From: Klebsiella africana
GTDB taxonomy: Bacteria > Pseudomonadota > Gammaproteobacteria > Enterobacterales > Enterobacteriaceae
DNA length: 64,000 nucleotides
Assembly: GCF_020526085.1 (NCBI RefSeq)
Contig: NZ_CP084874.1
Span: forward strand, 1,860,001 to 1,924,000
Direction: 5' to 3'
Shown here: piece after piece, positions 10,561-22,250 of the stretch
Layout of the letters: every line of letters begins with the position of its first letter
Position numbering within the stretch: position 1 is the first letter of the stretch
Notes under the pieces: generated by a model
Database searches by the model: none
Seen by the model: only the letters and a program-made list of their open reading frames with translations
Told to the model about the DNA's origin: nothing
Position numbers and translations under genes: made by a program

Positions 10561-12003
10561 TTACTCGACGGTGAGGATACGGGTGGTGTTGGTGCTGCCG
10601 ATGGTGCTCATCACGTCACCCTGGGTCACGACCACGAGGTCACCGGAGACCAGATAGCCTTTGTCCCGCAGCAGATTGACGGCATCGTGCGCGGCGGCCA
10701 CCCCGTCATTCTGGCTGTCGAAGAACACCGGCGTCACCCCGCGGTAGAGGGCAGTCAGGTTCAGGGTGCGCTCGTGGCGGGAGAGGGCGAAAATCGGCAG
10801 ACCGGAGCTGATGCGTGAAGTCATCAGCGCGGTGCGGCCCGATTCGGTCATGGTGATGATGGCGGTGATGCCTTTCAGGTGGTTGGCGGCATACATCGCC
10901 GACATGGCAATCGCTTCTTCCACATTGTCGAACTGGACGTCCAGACGGTGTTTGGAGACGTTGAGGCTAGGGATTTTTTCTGCGCCCAGACACACGCGCG
11001 CCATGGCCGCCACGGTTTCCGAAGGATACTGACCGGCAGCGGTCTCCGCGGAGAGCATTACCGCATCGGTACCATCCAGCACGGCGTTGGCCACGTCCAT
11101 CACTTCCGCACGAGTCGGCATCGGGTTGGTGATCATCGACTCCATCATCTGGGTAGCGGTAATGACGGAACGGTTCAGCTGACGGGCGCGACGGATCAGC
11201 GCTTTCTGAATACCAACCAGCTCTGGATCGCCGATTTCGACGCCGAGGTCACCACGCGCAACCATTACTACATCGGAGGCGAGGATCACGTCGTCCATCG
11301 CATCCTGATCGCAGACCGCTTCCGCACGCTCAACTTTGGCGACGATTTTCGCATCGCAGCCAGCGTCGCGCGCCAGGCGACGGGCGTAGTTCAGGTCTTC
11401 ACCGCAGCGCGGGAAAGAGACGGCCAGGTAGTCGACGCCGATTTTAGCGGCGGTGACGATATCAGCTTTGTCTTTGTCGGTCAGCGCTTCGGCAGACAGG
11501 CCGCCGCCGAGCTTGTTGATCCCTTTGTTGTTGGACAACGGGCCGCCGACGGTCACTTCAGTGAACACTTTCATCCCCTGAACTTCGAGGACTTTCAACT
11601 GCACGCGGCCATCGTCGAGCAGCAGGATATCGCCCGGCACGACGTCCGCCGGCAGGCCTTTGTAGTCGATCCCGACTTTCTCTTTGTCGCCTTCACCTTT
11701 GCCGAGATTAGCGTCGAGCAGGAATTTATCGCCGACGTTGAGGAAAATTTTGCCTTCTTTGAAGGTCGATACGCGAATTTTTGGTCCCTGGAGGTCGCCG
11801 AGGATAGCGACGTGACGGCCCAGTTTCGCCGCAATCTCACGCACTTTGTCGGCACGGAGCTGATGATCTTCCGGGGTGCCGTGAGAGAAGTTCATACGCA
11901 CTACGTTTGCGCCCGCGGCGATAACTTTTTCCAGGTTGTTATCGCGGTCAGTTGCTGGGCCTAAGGTAGTGACGATTTTGGTTCTGCGAAGCCTTCTGGA
12001 CAT
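10561..12003 (-). CDS. pykA: Pyruvate kinase II
   Basis: Last step of glycolysis: phosphoenolpyruvate plus ADP to pyruvate plus ATP. The 480-residue protein begins [19 protein letters not shown] and equals E. coli PykA in length. Key motifs are [11 protein letters not shown], the catalytic lysine in [20 protein letters not shown] and [10 protein letters not shown]. An upstream in-frame ATG at 12027 would add eight residues without family support. It shares direction with hexR upstream; the 125-base gap can hold its own promoter. Confidence 0.97.
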   Translation of the reverse strand: MSRRLRRTKIVTTLGPATDRDNNLEKVIAAGANVVRMNFSHGTPEDHQLRADKVREIAAKLGRHVAILGDLQGPKIRVSTFKEGKIFLNVGDKFLLDANLGKGEGDKEKVGIDYKGLPADVVPGDILLLDDGRVQLKVLEVQGMKVFTEVTVGGPLSNNKGINKLGGGLSAEALTDKDKADIVTAAKIGVDYLAVSFPRCGEDLNYARRLARDAGCDAKIVAKVERAEAVCDQDAMDDVILASDVVMVARGDLGVEIGDPELVGIQKALIRRARQLNRSVITATQMMESMITNPMPTRAEVMDVANAVLDGTDAVMLSAETAAGQYPSETVAAMARVCLGAEKIPSLNVSKHRLDVQFDNVEEAIAMSAMYAANHLKGITAIITMTESGRTALMTSRISSGLPIFALSRHERTLNLTALYRGVTPVFFDSQNDGVAAAHDAVNLLRDKGYLVSGDLVVVTQGDVMSTIGSTNTTRILTVE

Positions 12004-12128
12004 GTAATACTCCGTTGACTGATACAACTTTGGTGTTGCGTGAACATGGATTCGGTAGCGCCAGCCTGCAACGTCGCACAGCCGGATCGTTATCGAAGGT
12101 GTAATGGGGTACTGCTTGTTATCAACTT

Positions 12129-12998
12129 TTATTGATTATCACTGGGTACGAACTGTTCTTTATCAAAACGCGATTCCTTCAGCGCTTCCTTGACCCTCTT
12201 CAAGTTATCTCTGAATTTTGCCCCCCGGCGCAAGGTAAAGCCAGTCGCCAACACGTCAATGACGGTCAACTGGGCCAAACGGGAGACCATCGGCATATAG
12301 ATGTCGGTATCTTCTGGCACATCAAGGGTAATGGCGAGCGTGGCTTCCCTGGCAAGCGGCGTACCGGCGGAGGTGAGGGCGATCACCATGGCATCGTTTT
12401 CACGAGCCAGCTGCGCCAGCTCCACCAGGCTCTTGGTTCGTCCGGTATGCGAGATAATCACCACCACATCATCGTCATCGCAATTCATACAGCTCATGCG
12501 TTGCAGGACAATGTCGTCGGAATAGATGACCGGCACGTTGAAGCGGAAAAATTTGTTCATCGCGTCATGGGCGACCGCCGCCGAGGACCCCAGACCGAAA
12601 AAGGCGATTTTTTTGGCCTGAGTCAGCAGATCCACCGCGCGATTCACCGCCGACATGTCGAGAGAATGGTGTACCTGATCTAAACTCGCCATGGCCGATT
12701 CGAATATTTTTCCCGTGTATGACTCAACGCTGTCGTCTTCATCAACATTCCGGTTAACATAGAGCGTGCCGTGCGCAAGGCTCTGGGCAAGGTGCAGTTT
12801 AAAATCAGGAAACCCGCGGGTTTCGAGACTACGGCAGAAGCGATTGACGGTCGGTTCGCTCACCCCGGCCTCAAGGGCGAGGGCGGCGATGCTCGAATGA
12901 ATGGCCTGCGCGGGGGTGGCGAGGATCACTTCCGCCACTTTGCGTTCAGATTTGCTAAGGTGTTCCAGTCGGGACTGGATTTTTTCCAGCATGTTCAT
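12129..12998 (-). CDS. hexR: Transcriptional repressor HexR
   Basis: RpiR-family regulator that represses zwf, edd-eda and other central carbon genes and responds to 2-keto-3-deoxy-6-phosphogluconate. I chose the start [19 protein letters not shown], which gives 289 residues as in E. coli. The N-terminal helix-turn-helix is around [20 protein letters not shown]; the C-terminal SIS sugar-phosphate domain has [14 protein letters not shown] and ISHTGRT. It is divergent from zwf, with a HexR-type box between them. The family reading is secure; the ligand is from the literature. Confidence 0.96.
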   Translation of the reverse strand: MNMLEKIQSRLEHLSKSERKVAEVILATPAQAIHSSIAALALEAGVSEPTVNRFCRSLETRGFPDFKLHLAQSLAHGTLYVNRNVDEDDSVESYTGKIFESAMASLDQVHHSLDMSAVNRAVDLLTQAKKIAFFGLGSSAAVAHDAMNKFFRFNVPVIYSDDIVLQRMSCMNCDDDDVVVIISHTGRTKSLVELAQLARENDAMVIALTSAGTPLAREATLAITLDVPEDTDIYMPMVSRLAQLTVIDVLATGFTLRRGAKFRDNLKRVKEALKESRFDKEQFVPSDNQ

Positions 12999-13291
12999 TA
13001 GTAACAGGGCGCTCATCAATGGAAACGATTTCATTAATGGGTGAAATCATCGGGCGTTTTAGCAAGAATATACCCCTGCGCAAGCGCAAGCGGTGAGGAA
13101 TGACGTGAAATAATGTTGTTTTTTTTCATTACATGATCAGAGTCGTATTTTACTGACCTGAAACAGGTACAAACAACGAACACTATCAGCCAGATGCCCA
13201 AATCATCGCCCAATGTTTTCACCCTGTGCGGTTTATCGCCGCAAACCAAGGGGAAGGCTTTCGGGAAATACGTAAACACAGTACAGTGCAG

Positions 13292-13306
13292 TGTAAGAAA
13301 ATTACA
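13292..13306. promoter_or_regulatory. Probable HexR operator of zwf
   Basis: TGTAAGAAAATTACA fits the HexR consensus TGTAATTAAATTACA with two differences. It lies 46 bases before zwf in the 354-base hexR-zwf gap. A half-site TGTAAT also occurs on the minus strand near 13130-13135, closer to hexR. Nothing else notable was seen in the gap. Confidence 0.7.
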
Positions 13307-13352
13307 AATATAGCCTGGCAAAAGCACCAGACTATCAACTGAGGAGAATGAC

Positions 13353-14828
13353 ATGGCGGTAACGCAAACGGCCCAGGCATGCGACCTGGTCATTTTCGGC
13401 GCGAAGGGCGACCTGGCGCGACGTAAATTGTTGCCTTCCCTGTATCAGCTTGAAAAAGCGGGCCAGATCCACGCTGACACCCGCATTATCGGCGTCGGCC
13501 GTGCCGACTGGGATAAAGCGGCTTACACCAAAGTCGTGCGTGAAGCGCTGGAAACCTTCATGAAAGAAAAAATTGATGAAGGTTTGTGGGATTCCCTGAG
13601 CGGACGCCTGGAGTTCTGTAATCTTGATGTCAATGACACCAGCGGCTTCACTCGCTTAGGCGAAATGCTGGATCAAGAGAACCGTGTCACTATCAACTAT
13701 TTCGCCATGCCGCCGAGCACCTTTGGCGCAATTTGCAAAGGGCTGGGTGAAGCGAAGCTTAATGCCAAGCCTGCGCGCGTGGTGATGGAAAAACCGCTCG
13801 GCACCTCGCTGGAAACCTCTCGTGAGATTAACGATCAGGTCGGCGAGTTTTTCGAAGAGTGCCAGGTTTACCGTATCGACCACTATCTCGGTAAAGAGAC
13901 GGTCCTCAACCTGCTGGCGCTGCGCTTTGCCAACTCTCTGTTCGTCAATAACTGGGACTGCCGCACCATCGATCACGTTGAAATCACCGTCGCAGAAGAG
14001 GTAGGTATTGAAGGGCGCTGGGGTTACTTCGACCAGGCCGGTCAGATGCGCGACATGATCCAGAACCACCTGCTGCAGATCCTGTGCATGATTGCCATGT
14101 CACCGCCGTCCGATCTCAGCGCCGACAGCATCCGTGATGAAAAGGTCAAGGTGCTGAAATCCCTGCGCCGTATTGACCGCTCCAACGTGCGCGAGAAAAC
14201 CGTTCGCGGCCAGTATACCGCCGGCTTTGCCCAGGGCAAAAAAGTGCCTGGCTATCTCGAAGAGGAGGGGGCCAACAAGACCAGCAACACCGAAACCTTC
14301 GTGGCGATCCGCGTCGATATCGATAACTGGCGCTGGGCTGGCGTACCGTTCTATCTGCGCACCGGCAAACGTCTGCCAACCAAATGCTCTGAGGTAGTGG
14401 TTTACTTCAAAACCCCGGAGCTGAACCTGTTCAAAGAGACCTGGCAGGAACTGCCGCAGAACAAGCTGACCATTCGCCTGCAGCCGGACGAAGGGGTGGA
14501 TATTCAGGTGCTGAACAAAGTGCCGGGCCTCGATCATAAACATAACCTGCAGATCACCAAGCTGGATCTGAGCTATTCCGAGACCTTTAACCAGACGCAC
14601 CTGGCCGATGCCTATGAACGTCTGCTGCTGGAGACCATGCGTGGCATCCAGGCGCTGTTTGTTCGCCGCGACGAAGTAGAAGAGGCGTGGAAATGGGTTG
14701 ATTCCATCACCGAAGCCTGGGCTGCTGACCGCGATGCGCCGAAACCGTATCAGGCCGGGACCTGGGGACCGGTTGCGTCGGTGGCGATGATCACCCGCGA
14801 CGGTCGCTCGTGGAACGAATTTGAATAA
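13353..14828 (+). CDS. zwf: Glucose-6-phosphate 1-dehydrogenase
   Basis: First enzyme of the oxidative pentose phosphate pathway and entry to the Entner-Doudoroff route; it makes 6-phosphogluconolactone and NADPH. The 491-residue protein has the N-terminal dinucleotide site [11 protein letters not shown] and the substrate motif RIDHYLGKE around residue 180. The length equals the E. coli enzyme. Its ATG follows TGAGGAGAATGAC. The divergent HexR gene and the box before zwf suggest feedback by the pathway intermediate made by edd, just downstream. Confidence 0.98.
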   Translation: MAVTQTAQACDLVIFGAKGDLARRKLLPSLYQLEKAGQIHADTRIIGVGRADWDKAAYTKVVREALETFMKEKIDEGLWDSLSGRLEFCNLDVNDTSGFTRLGEMLDQENRVTINYFAMPPSTFGAICKGLGEAKLNAKPARVVMEKPLGTSLETSREINDQVGEFFEECQVYRIDHYLGKETVLNLLALRFANSLFVNNWDCRTIDHVEITVAEEVGIEGRWGYFDQAGQMRDMIQNHLLQILCMIAMSPPSDLSADSIRDEKVKVLKSLRRIDRSNVREKTVRGQYTAGFAQGKKVPGYLEEEGANKTSNTETFVAIRVDIDNWRWAGVPFYLRTGKRLPTKCSEVVVYFKTPELNLFKETWQELPQNKLTIRLQPDEGVDIQVLNKVPGLDHKHNLQITKLDLSYSETFNQTHLADAYERLLLETMRGIQALFVRRDEVEEAWKWVDSITEAWAADRDAPKPYQAGTWGPVASVAMITRDGRSWNEFE

Positions 14829-14853
14829 GCCTGCAGGCTAATCCGTCAGGGTT

Positions 14854-14869
14854 ATTTTACCGGTAACAT
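14854..14869. promoter_or_regulatory. Probable GntR operator before edd
   Basis: ATTTTACCGGTAACAT matches the GntR operator form ATGTTACCGGTAACAT at all but two positions. It lies between zwf and edd. In E. coli GntR represses edd-eda when gluconate is absent. Confidence 0.7.
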
Positions 14870-14906
14870 GATCTGACGCAGAAAGTCGCATGCTTTTTAA
14901 TCTTTT

Positions 14907-14941
14907 AAGCCTCGTGAGGATTCACCCACGGGGCTTTTTTT
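14907..14941 (+). terminator. Terminator between zwf and edd
   Basis: AAGCCTCGTG pairs with CACGGGGCTT (one T-G pair) and is followed by seven T residues. zwf and edd therefore probably have separate main transcripts. Confidence 0.8.
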
Positions 14942-15050
14942 ATTACACTGCCTGCAGATATTTTGCCCCTGAGCGCTGGTGTTGGTGGCTTTTAGCATCA
15001 AAACAGGTCGTCACGCAGCGGCCGGACAGATAAAAATTTGAGGAGCCTTT

Positions 15051-16862
15051 ATGAATCCGACAATGTTACGGGTAACAAATCGCATTATCGAACGGTCGCG
15101 TGACACCCGCGCGGCTTACCTCGCAAGGATTAACCAGGCCAAAACCGATACGGTGCATCGTGCGCAACTGGCCTGCGGCAATCTGGCTCACGGATTTGCG
15201 GCCTGCCAGGCTGACGACAAAGCCTCTCTGAAGAGCATGTTGCGCAACAACATTGCCATCATCACCTCCTACAACGACATGTTGTCCGCTCACCAGCCCT
15301 ATGAACACTACCCGGATATCATCCGCAAAGCGCTGCACAGCGCCAATGCGGTCGGCCAGGTCGCTGGCGGCGTGCCGGCGATGTGCGACGGCGTAACGCA
15401 GGGACAGGACGGGATGGAGCTTTCACTTCTGAGCCGCGAGGTGATCGCTATGTCCGCCGCCATCGGCCTGTCGCATAACATGTTCGACGGGGCCCTGTAT
15501 CTCGGGGTATGCGATAAAATTGTCCCCGGCCTGACCATGGCGGCGCTTTCATTCGGCCATCTGCCGTCGGTCTTTATTCCCTCCGGTCCGATGGCCAGCG
15601 GCCTGCCGAATAAAGAGAAGGTTCGCATTCGCCAGCTGTACGCGGAAGGTAAAGTTGACCGTATGGCGCTGCTGGAGTCCGAAGCCGCCTCATATCACGC
15701 GCCGGGGACCTGTACTTTCTACGGAACGGCGAACACCAACCAGATGGTGGTCGAATTTATGGGCATGCAGCTGCCGGGCTCGTCTTTTGTCCATCCGGAT
15801 GCTCCGCTGCGGGAAGCGCTGACCGCCGCCGCTGCGCGCCAGGTTACGCGCATGACCGGCAATGGCAATGAGTGGATGCCGCTGGGGAAAATGTTTGACG
15901 AAAAAGTGGTGGTCAACGGCATCGTGGCGCTGCTGGCGACCGGTGGCTCCACTAACCACACCATGCACCTGGTGGCGATGGCCCGCGCGGCAGGGATCAT
16001 CATTAACTGGGACGATTTCTCCGACCTGTCAGACGTGGTGCCGCTGCTGGCGCGCCTCTATCCCAACGGCCCGGCGGATATCAATCACTTCCAGGCGGCA
16101 GGCGGCGTTCCGGTACTGGTGCGCGAACTGCTAAAAGGTGGTCTGCTGCATGAAGACGTTCACACTGTGGCCGGCTTTGGTCTGTCGCGTTATACCCTGG
16201 AGCCGTGGCTCAACAACGGCGAGCTTGACTGGCGAGAAGGGGCGACAGCGCCGCTGGACGATCAGGTCATCGCGACCTTCGAGAAACCGTTCTCCCGTCA
16301 CGGCGGCACCAAGGTGCTGAGCGGTAACCTCGGTCGTGCGGTGATGAAAACCTCGGCGGTCCCGCTTGAGAATCAGGTGATTGAAGCGCCGGCGGTGGTG
16401 TTCGAGAGCCAACATGACGTATTGCCGGCCTTTGAAGCGGGCCTGCTGGACAAAGATTGTGTGGTGGTAGTCCGTCATCAGGGGCCAAAAGCGAACGGGA
16501 TGCCAGAATTACATAAACTTATGCCGCCACTTGGTGTATTATTGGACCGCCGTTTCAAAATAGCGCTGGTGACCGATGGCCGACTCTCTGGCGCCTCCGG
16601 TAAAGTCCCGTCAGCTATCCATGTCACGCCTGAAGCGTATGACGGTGGCTTGCTGGCGAAAGTGCGCGATGGCGATCTTATTCGCGTGAACGGGCAGACG
16701 GGGGAACTGACGCTGCTGGTGGATGATGCCGAACTGGCGGCGCGTCAGCCGCATATCCCTGACCTCAGCGCGTCGCGCGTGGGAACCGGTCGGGAGATGT
16801 TTGGGGCGCTGCGTGAGAAGCTCTCTGGCGCGGAGCAGGGCGCAACCTGCATCACTTTTTAA
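15051..16862 (+). CDS. edd: Phosphogluconate dehydratase
   Basis: Entner-Doudoroff enzyme that dehydrates 6-phosphogluconate to 2-keto-3-deoxy-6-phosphogluconate. The 603-residue protein belongs to the IlvD/Edd iron-sulfur dehydratases. Visible family motifs include [33 protein letters not shown] and [13 protein letters not shown], with the cluster cysteines in the first two. E. coli Edd is also 603 residues. A good ribosome site (GAGGAGC) precedes the ATG. eda follows 38 bases later, so the two form an operon. Confidence 0.98.
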   Translation: MNPTMLRVTNRIIERSRDTRAAYLARINQAKTDTVHRAQLACGNLAHGFAACQADDKASLKSMLRNNIAIITSYNDMLSAHQPYEHYPDIIRKALHSANAVGQVAGGVPAMCDGVTQGQDGMELSLLSREVIAMSAAIGLSHNMFDGALYLGVCDKIVPGLTMAALSFGHLPSVFIPSGPMASGLPNKEKVRIRQLYAEGKVDRMALLESEAASYHAPGTCTFYGTANTNQMVVEFMGMQLPGSSFVHPDAPLREALTAAAARQVTRMTGNGNEWMPLGKMFDEKVVVNGIVALLATGGSTNHTMHLVAMARAAGIIINWDDFSDLSDVVPLLARLYPNGPADINHFQAAGGVPVLVRELLKGGLLHEDVHTVAGFGLSRYTLEPWLNNGELDWREGATAPLDDQVIATFEKPFSRHGGTKVLSGNLGRAVMKTSAVPLENQVIEAPAVVFESQHDVLPAFEAGLLDKDCVVVVRHQGPKANGMPELHKLMPPLGVLLDRRFKIALVTDGRLSGASGKVPSAIHVTPEAYDGGLLAKVRDGDLIRVNGQTGELTLLVDDAELAARQPHIPDLSASRVGTGREMFGALREKLSGAEQGATCITF

Positions 16863-16900
16863 GACGATTTAATTTCTAGATCTGGCGAGAGAAAATCCTG

Positions 16901-17542
16901 ATGAAAAACTGGAAAACAACAGCAGAAGCAATCCTCACCTCCGGTCCGGTTGTCCCGGTTATCGTAGTGAAAAAGCTGGAACACGCGGTACCGATGGCGA
17001 AAGCGCTGGTGGCGGGCGGCGTGCGCGTGCTGGAAGTCACCCTGCGCACCGAGTGCGCCCTGGAGGCGATCCGCGCGATTGCCAAAGAAGTGCCGGACGC
17101 GATTGTCGGCGCGGGCACGGTCACCAACGTCGAGCAGCTGAAAGCGGTAACGGAAGCTGGCGCGCAGTTTGCTATCAGCCCGGGTCTGACCGAATCCCTG
17201 CTGAAAGCGGCGACCGAAGACGGCACCATTCCGCTGATCCCGGGGATCAGCACGGTATCTGAGCTGATGTTGGGTATGCAGTATGGTCTGAAAGAGTTTA
17301 AATTCTTCCCGGCGGAAGCCAACGGCGGCGTGAAAGCCCTGCAGGCGATTGCAGGTCCGTTCGGTCACATTCGTTTCTGCCCGACCGGCGGTATCTCTCC
17401 GGCCAACTACCGTGACTACCTGGCGCTGAACAGCGTGCTGTGCATCGGCGGTTCCTGGCTGGTGCCAGCCGACGCGCTGGAGGCCGGCGACTACGATCGC
17501 ATCACCACCCTGGCGCGTGAAGCGGTGGAAGGCGCGAAGTAA
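16901..17542 (+). CDS. eda: KHG/KDPG aldolase
   Basis: Class I aldolase that splits 2-keto-3-deoxy-6-phosphogluconate into pyruvate and glyceraldehyde 3-phosphate, and also acts on 4-hydroxy-2-oxoglutarate. The 213-residue protein has the Schiff-base lysine in [11 protein letters not shown] (Lys134 here) and the phosphate site PTGGIS. It carries one inserted residue (ATEDGT against E. coli ATEGT) and lacks the final Leu. It completes the edd-eda operon and is followed by a terminator. Confidence 0.98.
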   Translation: MKNWKTTAEAILTSGPVVPVIVVKKLEHAVPMAKALVAGGVRVLEVTLRTECALEAIRAIAKEVPDAIVGAGTVTNVEQLKAVTEAGAQFAISPGLTESLLKAATEDGTIPLIPGISTVSELMLGMQYGLKEFKFFPAEANGGVKALQAIAGPFGHIRFCPTGGISPANYRDYLALNSVLCIGGSWLVPADALEAGDYDRITTLAREAVEGAK

Positions 17543-17561
17543 ACCACGCCTCACGGTCAAC

Positions 17562-17594
17562 AACCCGGTCTGCGGCAACGCGACCGGGTTTTTT
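17562..17594. terminator. Terminator after eda
   Basis: AACCCGGTC and GACCGGGTT flank a short loop and a T run follows. It lies between convergent eda and purT. Confidence 0.85.
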
Positions 17595-17599
17595 AGTCT

Positions 17600-18778
17600 T
17601 TAGCCTTCGACAATGACCGCCGCGGCAGCGGTTTTAGCCCGTGCCACGGCCTCTTCGACTGAATCGGCAACGGCGAGGGTCACTCCCAGGCGGCGGGTGC
17701 CGTCAATCTCCGGCTTGCCGAACAGACGCAGCTGCAAACCTGCTCCGACGGCCGACTGCAGCTGGCCAAAGCGGACGTTCTGGCTGGTTAGCTGCGGAAG
17801 GATCACCGCGGAGGCGGCCGGGCCATACTGGCGGATAGCGCCGACGGGCAGTCCAAGGAAGGCGCGAACATGCAGGGCGAATTCCGAGAGATCCTGCGAG
17901 ATAAGCGTCACCATCCCGGTGTCGTGTGGCCGCGGGGAGACTTCGCTGAAGATCACCTCGTCGCCACATACGAACAGCTCCACGCCAAACAGGCCATAAC
18001 CTCCCAGCGCCAGCACCACCTTGCGGGCGATGGTCTGGGCACGCTCGAGGGCCAGGTCGCTCATCTGCTGCGGCTGCCAGGATTCACGATAATCACCATC
18101 TTCCTGACGATGACCAACCGGGGCGCAGAAATGCACGCCATCGACGGCGCTGACGGTGAGCAAGGTAATTTCGAAATCGAAATTCACCACCCCTTCAACA
18201 ATCACGCGTCCGGCGCCGGCGCGGCCACCCTGCTGCGCATAGCGCCAGGCTTCGCCTAGCTGGTCAGCCGAACGGATAAAACTCTGGCCTTTGCCGGAGG
18301 AGCTCATCACCGGTTTGACGATGCATGGCAAACCGATTTCGGTAACCGCCGCGCGGAAGCCTTCTTCGCTGTCGGCAAAACGATAGCGGGAAGTGGGGAG
18401 CTGCAGCTCTTCCGCCGCCAGGCGGCGAATGCCTTCGCGGTTCATGGTGAGCTTTGCCGCCCGAGCTGTGGGGACCACTTTCTGTCCGTTCTGTTCCAGT
18501 TCGACCAGGGTATCGGTAGCGATAGCTTCGATCTCCGGCACGATGTAATCGGGTTTTTCCTGTTCAATCAGGGCGCGCAGGCTCTCGCCGTGCAGCATAT
18601 TGATGACGTGGGCGCGGTGGGCGACCTGCATCGCCGGGGCATCGGGATAACGGTCGACAGCGATGGTTTCAATGCCCAAACGCTGACATTCAATAGCGAC
18701 CTCTTTGCCCAGCTCGCCGGAACCTAACAGCATAACTTTGGTGGCTGCCGGACGCAGCGCGGTGCCTAATACAGTCAT
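17600..18778 (-). CDS. purT: Formate-dependent phosphoribosylglycinamide formyltransferase
   Basis: ATP-grasp enzyme of purine synthesis that makes formyl-GAR from GAR, formate and ATP. The 392-residue protein begins [24 protein letters not shown]. The ATP-grasp core is visible in [14 protein letters not shown] and [25 protein letters not shown] far longer in-frame reading upstream runs across the divergent yebG and was rejected. A perfect PurR operator lies about 40 bases before the start. Confidence 0.98.
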   Translation of the reverse strand: MTVLGTALRPAATKVMLLGSGELGKEVAIECQRLGIETIAVDRYPDAPAMQVAHRAHVINMLHGESLRALIEQEKPDYIVPEIEAIATDTLVELEQNGQKVVPTARAAKLTMNREGIRRLAAEELQLPTSRYRFADSEEGFRAAVTEIGLPCIVKPVMSSSGKGQSFIRSADQLGEAWRYAQQGGRAGAGRVIVEGVVNFDFEITLLTVSAVDGVHFCAPVGHRQEDGDYRESWQPQQMSDLALERAQTIARKVVLALGGYGLFGVELFVCGDEVIFSEVSPRPHDTGMVTLISQDLSEFALHVRAFLGLPVGAIRQYGPAASAVILPQLTSQNVRFGQLQSAVGAGLQLRLFGKPEIDGTRRLGVTLAVADSVEEAVARAKTAAAAVIVEG

Positions 18779-18818
18779 AACTCTCTTCCGCAGTAAAAAA
18801 AGATGCGGCCGATTATAA

Positions 18819-18834
18819 ACGAAAACGTTTGCGT
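18819..18834. promoter_or_regulatory. PurR operator of purT
   Basis: On the minus strand this reads ACGCAAACGTTTTCGT, a perfect match to the PurR consensus. It lies between purT and yebG, about 40 bases before purT and about 45 bases from the yebG LexA box. Confidence 0.9.
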
Positions 18835-18880
18835 CTGTCTTTATGCGCGTGAGTTGAGTCCGAAGAGGAAATTTGTTATA

Positions 18881-18896
18881 CTGTATAAAAATACAG
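18881..18896 (+). promoter_or_regulatory. LexA (SOS) box of yebG
   Basis: CTGTATAAAAATACAG fits the LexA consensus CTGTATATANATACAG with a single change. It lies 17 bases before yebG and probably overlaps its promoter. Confidence 0.92.
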
Positions 18897-18913
18897 TATT
18901 GAGGGGCTGCAGC

Positions 18914-19261
18914 ATGGCGGTTGAAATTAAATATGTAGTGATCCGCGAGGGTGAGGAAAAAATGTCTTTTGCCAGCAAAAAAGAGGCCGACGCTTACGAC
19001 AAAATGCTCGATCTGGCAGAGGTGCTGAATGACTGGCTGGTGGCATCGCCGCTGGAGATGGATGACATCCAGCGCGATACCATGGCGATGTGGCTGGCAG
19101 AACGAAAAGAGGCGCTGCAGCATATTCTGCGGGTTGGCCGATTGCCGGAGCAAGAGACGCCCGCGCAGGACGCCCCCGCGCCGTCGGCTACCGCCGAGAC
19201 CTCTCCGGCGGGTGATGACGCCGTGCCGGCGGCCAAAGCGCGCAAAGCCAAGGCGGCCTGA
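18914..19261 (+). CDS. yebG: SOS-induced protein YebG
   Basis: Small DNA-damage-inducible protein of unknown molecular role. The chosen ATG gives [19 protein letters not shown] and 115 residues, against about 96 in E. coli. The conserved part is residues 1-80; the tail after LPEQE is rich in Ala, Pro and Lys and ends KARKAKAA. The extra length lies entirely in this low-complexity tail. A strong LexA box lies directly before the gene. In E. coli yebF lies next to yebG; it is absent here. Confidence 0.93.
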   Translation: MAVEIKYVVIREGEEKMSFASKKEADAYDKMLDLAEVLNDWLVASPLEMDDIQRDTMAMWLAERKEALQHILRVGRLPEQETPAQDAPAPSATAETSPAGDDAVPAAKARKAKAA

Positions 19262-19400
19262 TCGCTGCTGGTCAGTCACTGGTCGGTCGGCCCCGGTGCT
19301 GCCATCACGCGTACCTTTGCGCATCTTTAGCCATATCTAACATTTCCTGACATCGCGTCGTTTAGGCTGATAACAGTGTTTGTCACCTGAGAGGAAAACC

Positions 19401-20066
19401 ATGGCTAACTGGCTAAATCAATTGCAGTCGCTGCTCGGGCAGCAGGGTGCGTCACCGTCCGGCGAGTCGTCAAAAGGGAGCGGCCTGCTGCCCGGCGCCA
19501 TCGGTGGGCTGGCCGGATTGCTGGTAGCCAGCAAATCGTCACGCAAATTGTTGGCGAAATATGGCACCAGCGCGCTGCTGGCAGGCGGCGGGGCGGTGGC
19601 AGGCACGGTATTGTGGAACAAATATCAGCAAAAAATGCGCGCTCAGCACACGCCCGCACCCGCGCCTGTCTCTGAGACGACTGCGGTGCCGGCGGAAGTT
19701 GATCCGCGCAGCGTGCGGCTGATTACGGCCCTGGTATTTGCCGCGAAAAGCGACGGCCATATTGATGACCACGAGCGGGCGAATATTGAAACTCAGCTGC
19801 GGGCGGCCAACATTGACGTTCAGGCCCGGGTGCTAATTGACCAGGCGCTGGCCCAACCGCTGGATCCGCAGCGTCTGGCGGAGGGTATCGTTGACCCACA
19901 GGAGGCGCTGGAGATCTACTATGTCAGTTGCGCAGTGATTGATATCGACCACTTTATGGAGCGCAGCTATCTGAACGCGCTGGGAGACGCCCTGGCGCTG
20001 CCGAAAGATGTCCGGGCCGACATCGAACAGGATATCCAGTCACAAAAACAAGCGCTAAGCGTTTAA
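19401..20066 (+). CDS. yebE: Inner-membrane protein YebE (DUF533)
   Basis: Membrane protein of unknown function, DUF533 family. The ATG at 19401 follows GAGAGGAAAACC and gives 221 residues (E. coli 219). An N-terminal Gly/Ser-rich stretch and one or two hydrophobic segments ([16 protein letters not shown] and [16 protein letters not shown]) are followed by a cytosolic-looking TerB-like helical domain from about residue 105. In E. coli it is linked to envelope stress control; I did not find a convincing CpxR site. Confidence 0.92.
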   Translation: MANWLNQLQSLLGQQGASPSGESSKGSGLLPGAIGGLAGLLVASKSSRKLLAKYGTSALLAGGGAVAGTVLWNKYQQKMRAQHTPAPAPVSETTAVPAEVDPRSVRLITALVFAAKSDGHIDDHERANIETQLRAANIDVQARVLIDQALAQPLDPQRLAEGIVDPQEALEIYYVSCAVIDIDHFMERSYLNALGDALALPKDVRADIEQDIQSQKQALSV

Positions 20067-20186
20067 ATTATCACGTTTCGCTTGCATCGCTCGCGTCTTT
20101 TGCCACCCTTATAGACACGTCATCATTCAGGCGCCACCGTGCGGCCTGAATGCACTTGTGTCACGATAAAGCAGCAGAAGAATAAC

Positions 20187-22247
20187 ATGCCACCTAAAGC
20201 TAAACGGATCCCGCACGCCATGACCTTGCATGGCGATACACGCATCGATAACTATTACTGGCTGCGCGACGATGAGCGCGCGCGGCCTGACGTGCTGGAG
20301 TACCTGCAAGCGGAGAACGCTTACGGCAAGAAAGTGATGGATTCGCAGCTCAGCCTGCAGGAACGTCTGCTGAAAGAGATTATCGACCGTATTCCGCAGC
20401 GGGAAGTCTCTGCCCCCTACAGTAAAAACGGTTTTCGCTACCGTCAGGTGTATGAGCCGGGCTGCGAATATGCTATCTACCAGCGGCAGTCGGTGCTGAA
20501 AGAAGAGTGGGACGAGTGGGAGATCCTGCTCGATGCCAACCAGCGGGCGGCGAAGAGCGAATTCTACACGCTGGGTGGGCTGGGCATTGCGCCCAACAAC
20601 CAGCTGATGGCGGTGGCGGAAGATTACCTTTCCCGTCGTCAGTATGGACTGCGCTTTTGCGACCTTAGCAACGGAGAGTGGTATCCGGAAATCCTCGAAA
20701 ATGTCACCTCTGGCTTTGCCTGGAGCAACGATTCACGCTTTGTGTGGTATGTGCGTAAACATCCCACTACGCTGCTTCCTTATCAGGTCTGGCGCCACAC
20801 CGTCGGCTCACCGGCGCAGAGCGACGTGCTGGTCTATGAGGAAAAAGATGAGACTTTCTATGTCAGCGTGCATAAAACCACCTCCCAGCAGTTCGTGGTG
20901 ATTTATCTCTCCAGCGCTACCACCAGCGAAGTGCTGCTGCTCAACGCCGAACTGCCAGATGCCGAGCCGGTCTGCTTCCTGCCGCGGCGTAAAGATCACG
21001 AATACAGCCTCGATCATTATCAGCATGCCTTCTATCTGCGATCCAACCGGGACGGAAAGAATTTTGGTCTTTATCGTACCGTGCTGCGTGATGAAGGGCA
21101 GTGGACCACGCTGATCCCGCCGCGTCACGACGTGATGCTCGAAGGATTTACCCTGTTTACCGACTGGCTGGTCGTCGAAGAGCGCCAGCGTGGCCTGACC
21201 AGCCTGCGGCAAATTAACCGCAAGACCCGGGAGGTGGTGGGGATCGCCTTTGACGATCCGGCCTATGTCACCTGGCTTGCCTATAATCCGGAACCCGAAA
21301 CGTCACGCCTGCGCTATGGCTATTCCTCCATGACCACGCCGGACACCCTTTTCGAACTGGATATGGATACCGGCGAGCGGCGGGTTATCAAGCAGCAGGA
21401 GGTGAAAGGGCTTGATACGAGCTGTTACCAGAGTGAACACCTGTGGGTGACCGCCCGCGATGGCGTCGAGGTTCCGGTATCGCTGGTCTACCATCGCGAC
21501 CATTTCCGCAAAGGGAGCAACCCGCTGCTGGTCTATGGTTATGGCTCGTATGGCGAGAGTATTGATGCCGATTTCAGCGCCAGCCGGCTGAGCCTGCTCA
21601 ACCGCGGCTTTGTCTACGCTATCGCCCACGTCCGCGGCGGCGGCGAGCTGGGTCAGCAATGGTATGAGGACGGTAAATTCCTGTGTAAGAAAAATACCTT
21701 CAACGACTATCTGGACGTCTGCGACGCGCTGCTGGCCCAGGGTTACGGCGATCCGCAGCTCTGCTATGGCATGGGGGGCAGTGCTGGCGGGATGCTGATG
21801 GGCGTGGCCGTGAATGAACGGCCAGAGCTGTTCCATGGCGTGATAGCCCAGGTGCCGTTCGTCGACGTGGTAACCACCATGCTGGATGAAACTATTCCTC
21901 TAACCACCGGGGAATTTGAAGAGTGGGGGAATCCGCAGGATGAGACCTATTATCGCTACATGAAAAGCTACAGTCCTTACGACGGTGTGCGGGCGCAGGC
22001 GTACCCGCATATGCTGGTGACCACCGGACTGCACGATTCCCAGGTGCAATACTGGGAGCCTGCCAAATGGGTGGCGAAACTGCGGGAACTGAAAACTGAC
22101 GATAACCTACTGCTGCTTTGTACCGATATGGATTCCGGTCACGGTGGCAAATCCGGGCGCTTTAAAAGCTATGAAGGGGTGGCGCTGGAGTACGCCTTTT
22201 TCATCGCCCTGGCGCAGGGGACACTGCCGGGAAAAGCGGCAGTGTAA
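20187..22247 (+). CDS. ptrB: Oligopeptidase B (protease II)
   Basis: Cytoplasmic serine peptidase of the prolyl oligopeptidase family that cuts short peptides after Arg and Lys. The ATG at 20187 gives [17 protein letters not shown] and 686 residues, the E. coli length. An N-terminal beta-propeller spans about 70-400. The C-terminal alpha/beta hydrolase domain has nucleophile serine in [10 protein letters not shown], with the Asp in TGLHDSQV and the His in SGHGGKSG. An in-frame earlier start at 20139 lacks family support. It converges with exoX three bases downstream. Confidence 0.96.
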   Translation: MPPKAKRIPHAMTLHGDTRIDNYYWLRDDERARPDVLEYLQAENAYGKKVMDSQLSLQERLLKEIIDRIPQREVSAPYSKNGFRYRQVYEPGCEYAIYQRQSVLKEEWDEWEILLDANQRAAKSEFYTLGGLGIAPNNQLMAVAEDYLSRRQYGLRFCDLSNGEWYPEILENVTSGFAWSNDSRFVWYVRKHPTTLLPYQVWRHTVGSPAQSDVLVYEEKDETFYVSVHKTTSQQFVVIYLSSATTSEVLLLNAELPDAEPVCFLPRRKDHEYSLDHYQHAFYLRSNRDGKNFGLYRTVLRDEGQWTTLIPPRHDVMLEGFTLFTDWLVVEERQRGLTSLRQINRKTREVVGIAFDDPAYVTWLAYNPEPETSRLRYGYSSMTTPDTLFELDMDTGERRVIKQQEVKGLDTSCYQSEHLWVTARDGVEVPVSLVYHRDHFRKGSNPLLVYGYGSYGESIDADFSASRLSLLNRGFVYAIAHVRGGGELGQQWYEDGKFLCKKNTFNDYLDVCDALLAQGYGDPQLCYGMGGSAGGMLMGVAVNERPELFHGVIAQVPFVDVVTTMLDETIPLTTGEFEEWGNPQDETYYRYMKSYSPYDGVRAQAYPHMLVTTGLHDSQVQYWEPAKWVAKLRELKTDDNLLLLCTDMDSGHGGKSGRFKSYEGVALEYAFFIALAQGTLPGKAAV

Positions 22248-22250
22248 GGG

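Noticed and set aside
10879..11964. 361-codon open frame antisense to pykA
   Set aside because: Shadow frame of a strongly biased gene; no family features.
18779..19324. Long N-terminal extension of purT in the same frame
   Set aside because: It would run across the PurR box, the LexA box and the divergent yebG gene; the 392-residue start matches the family.
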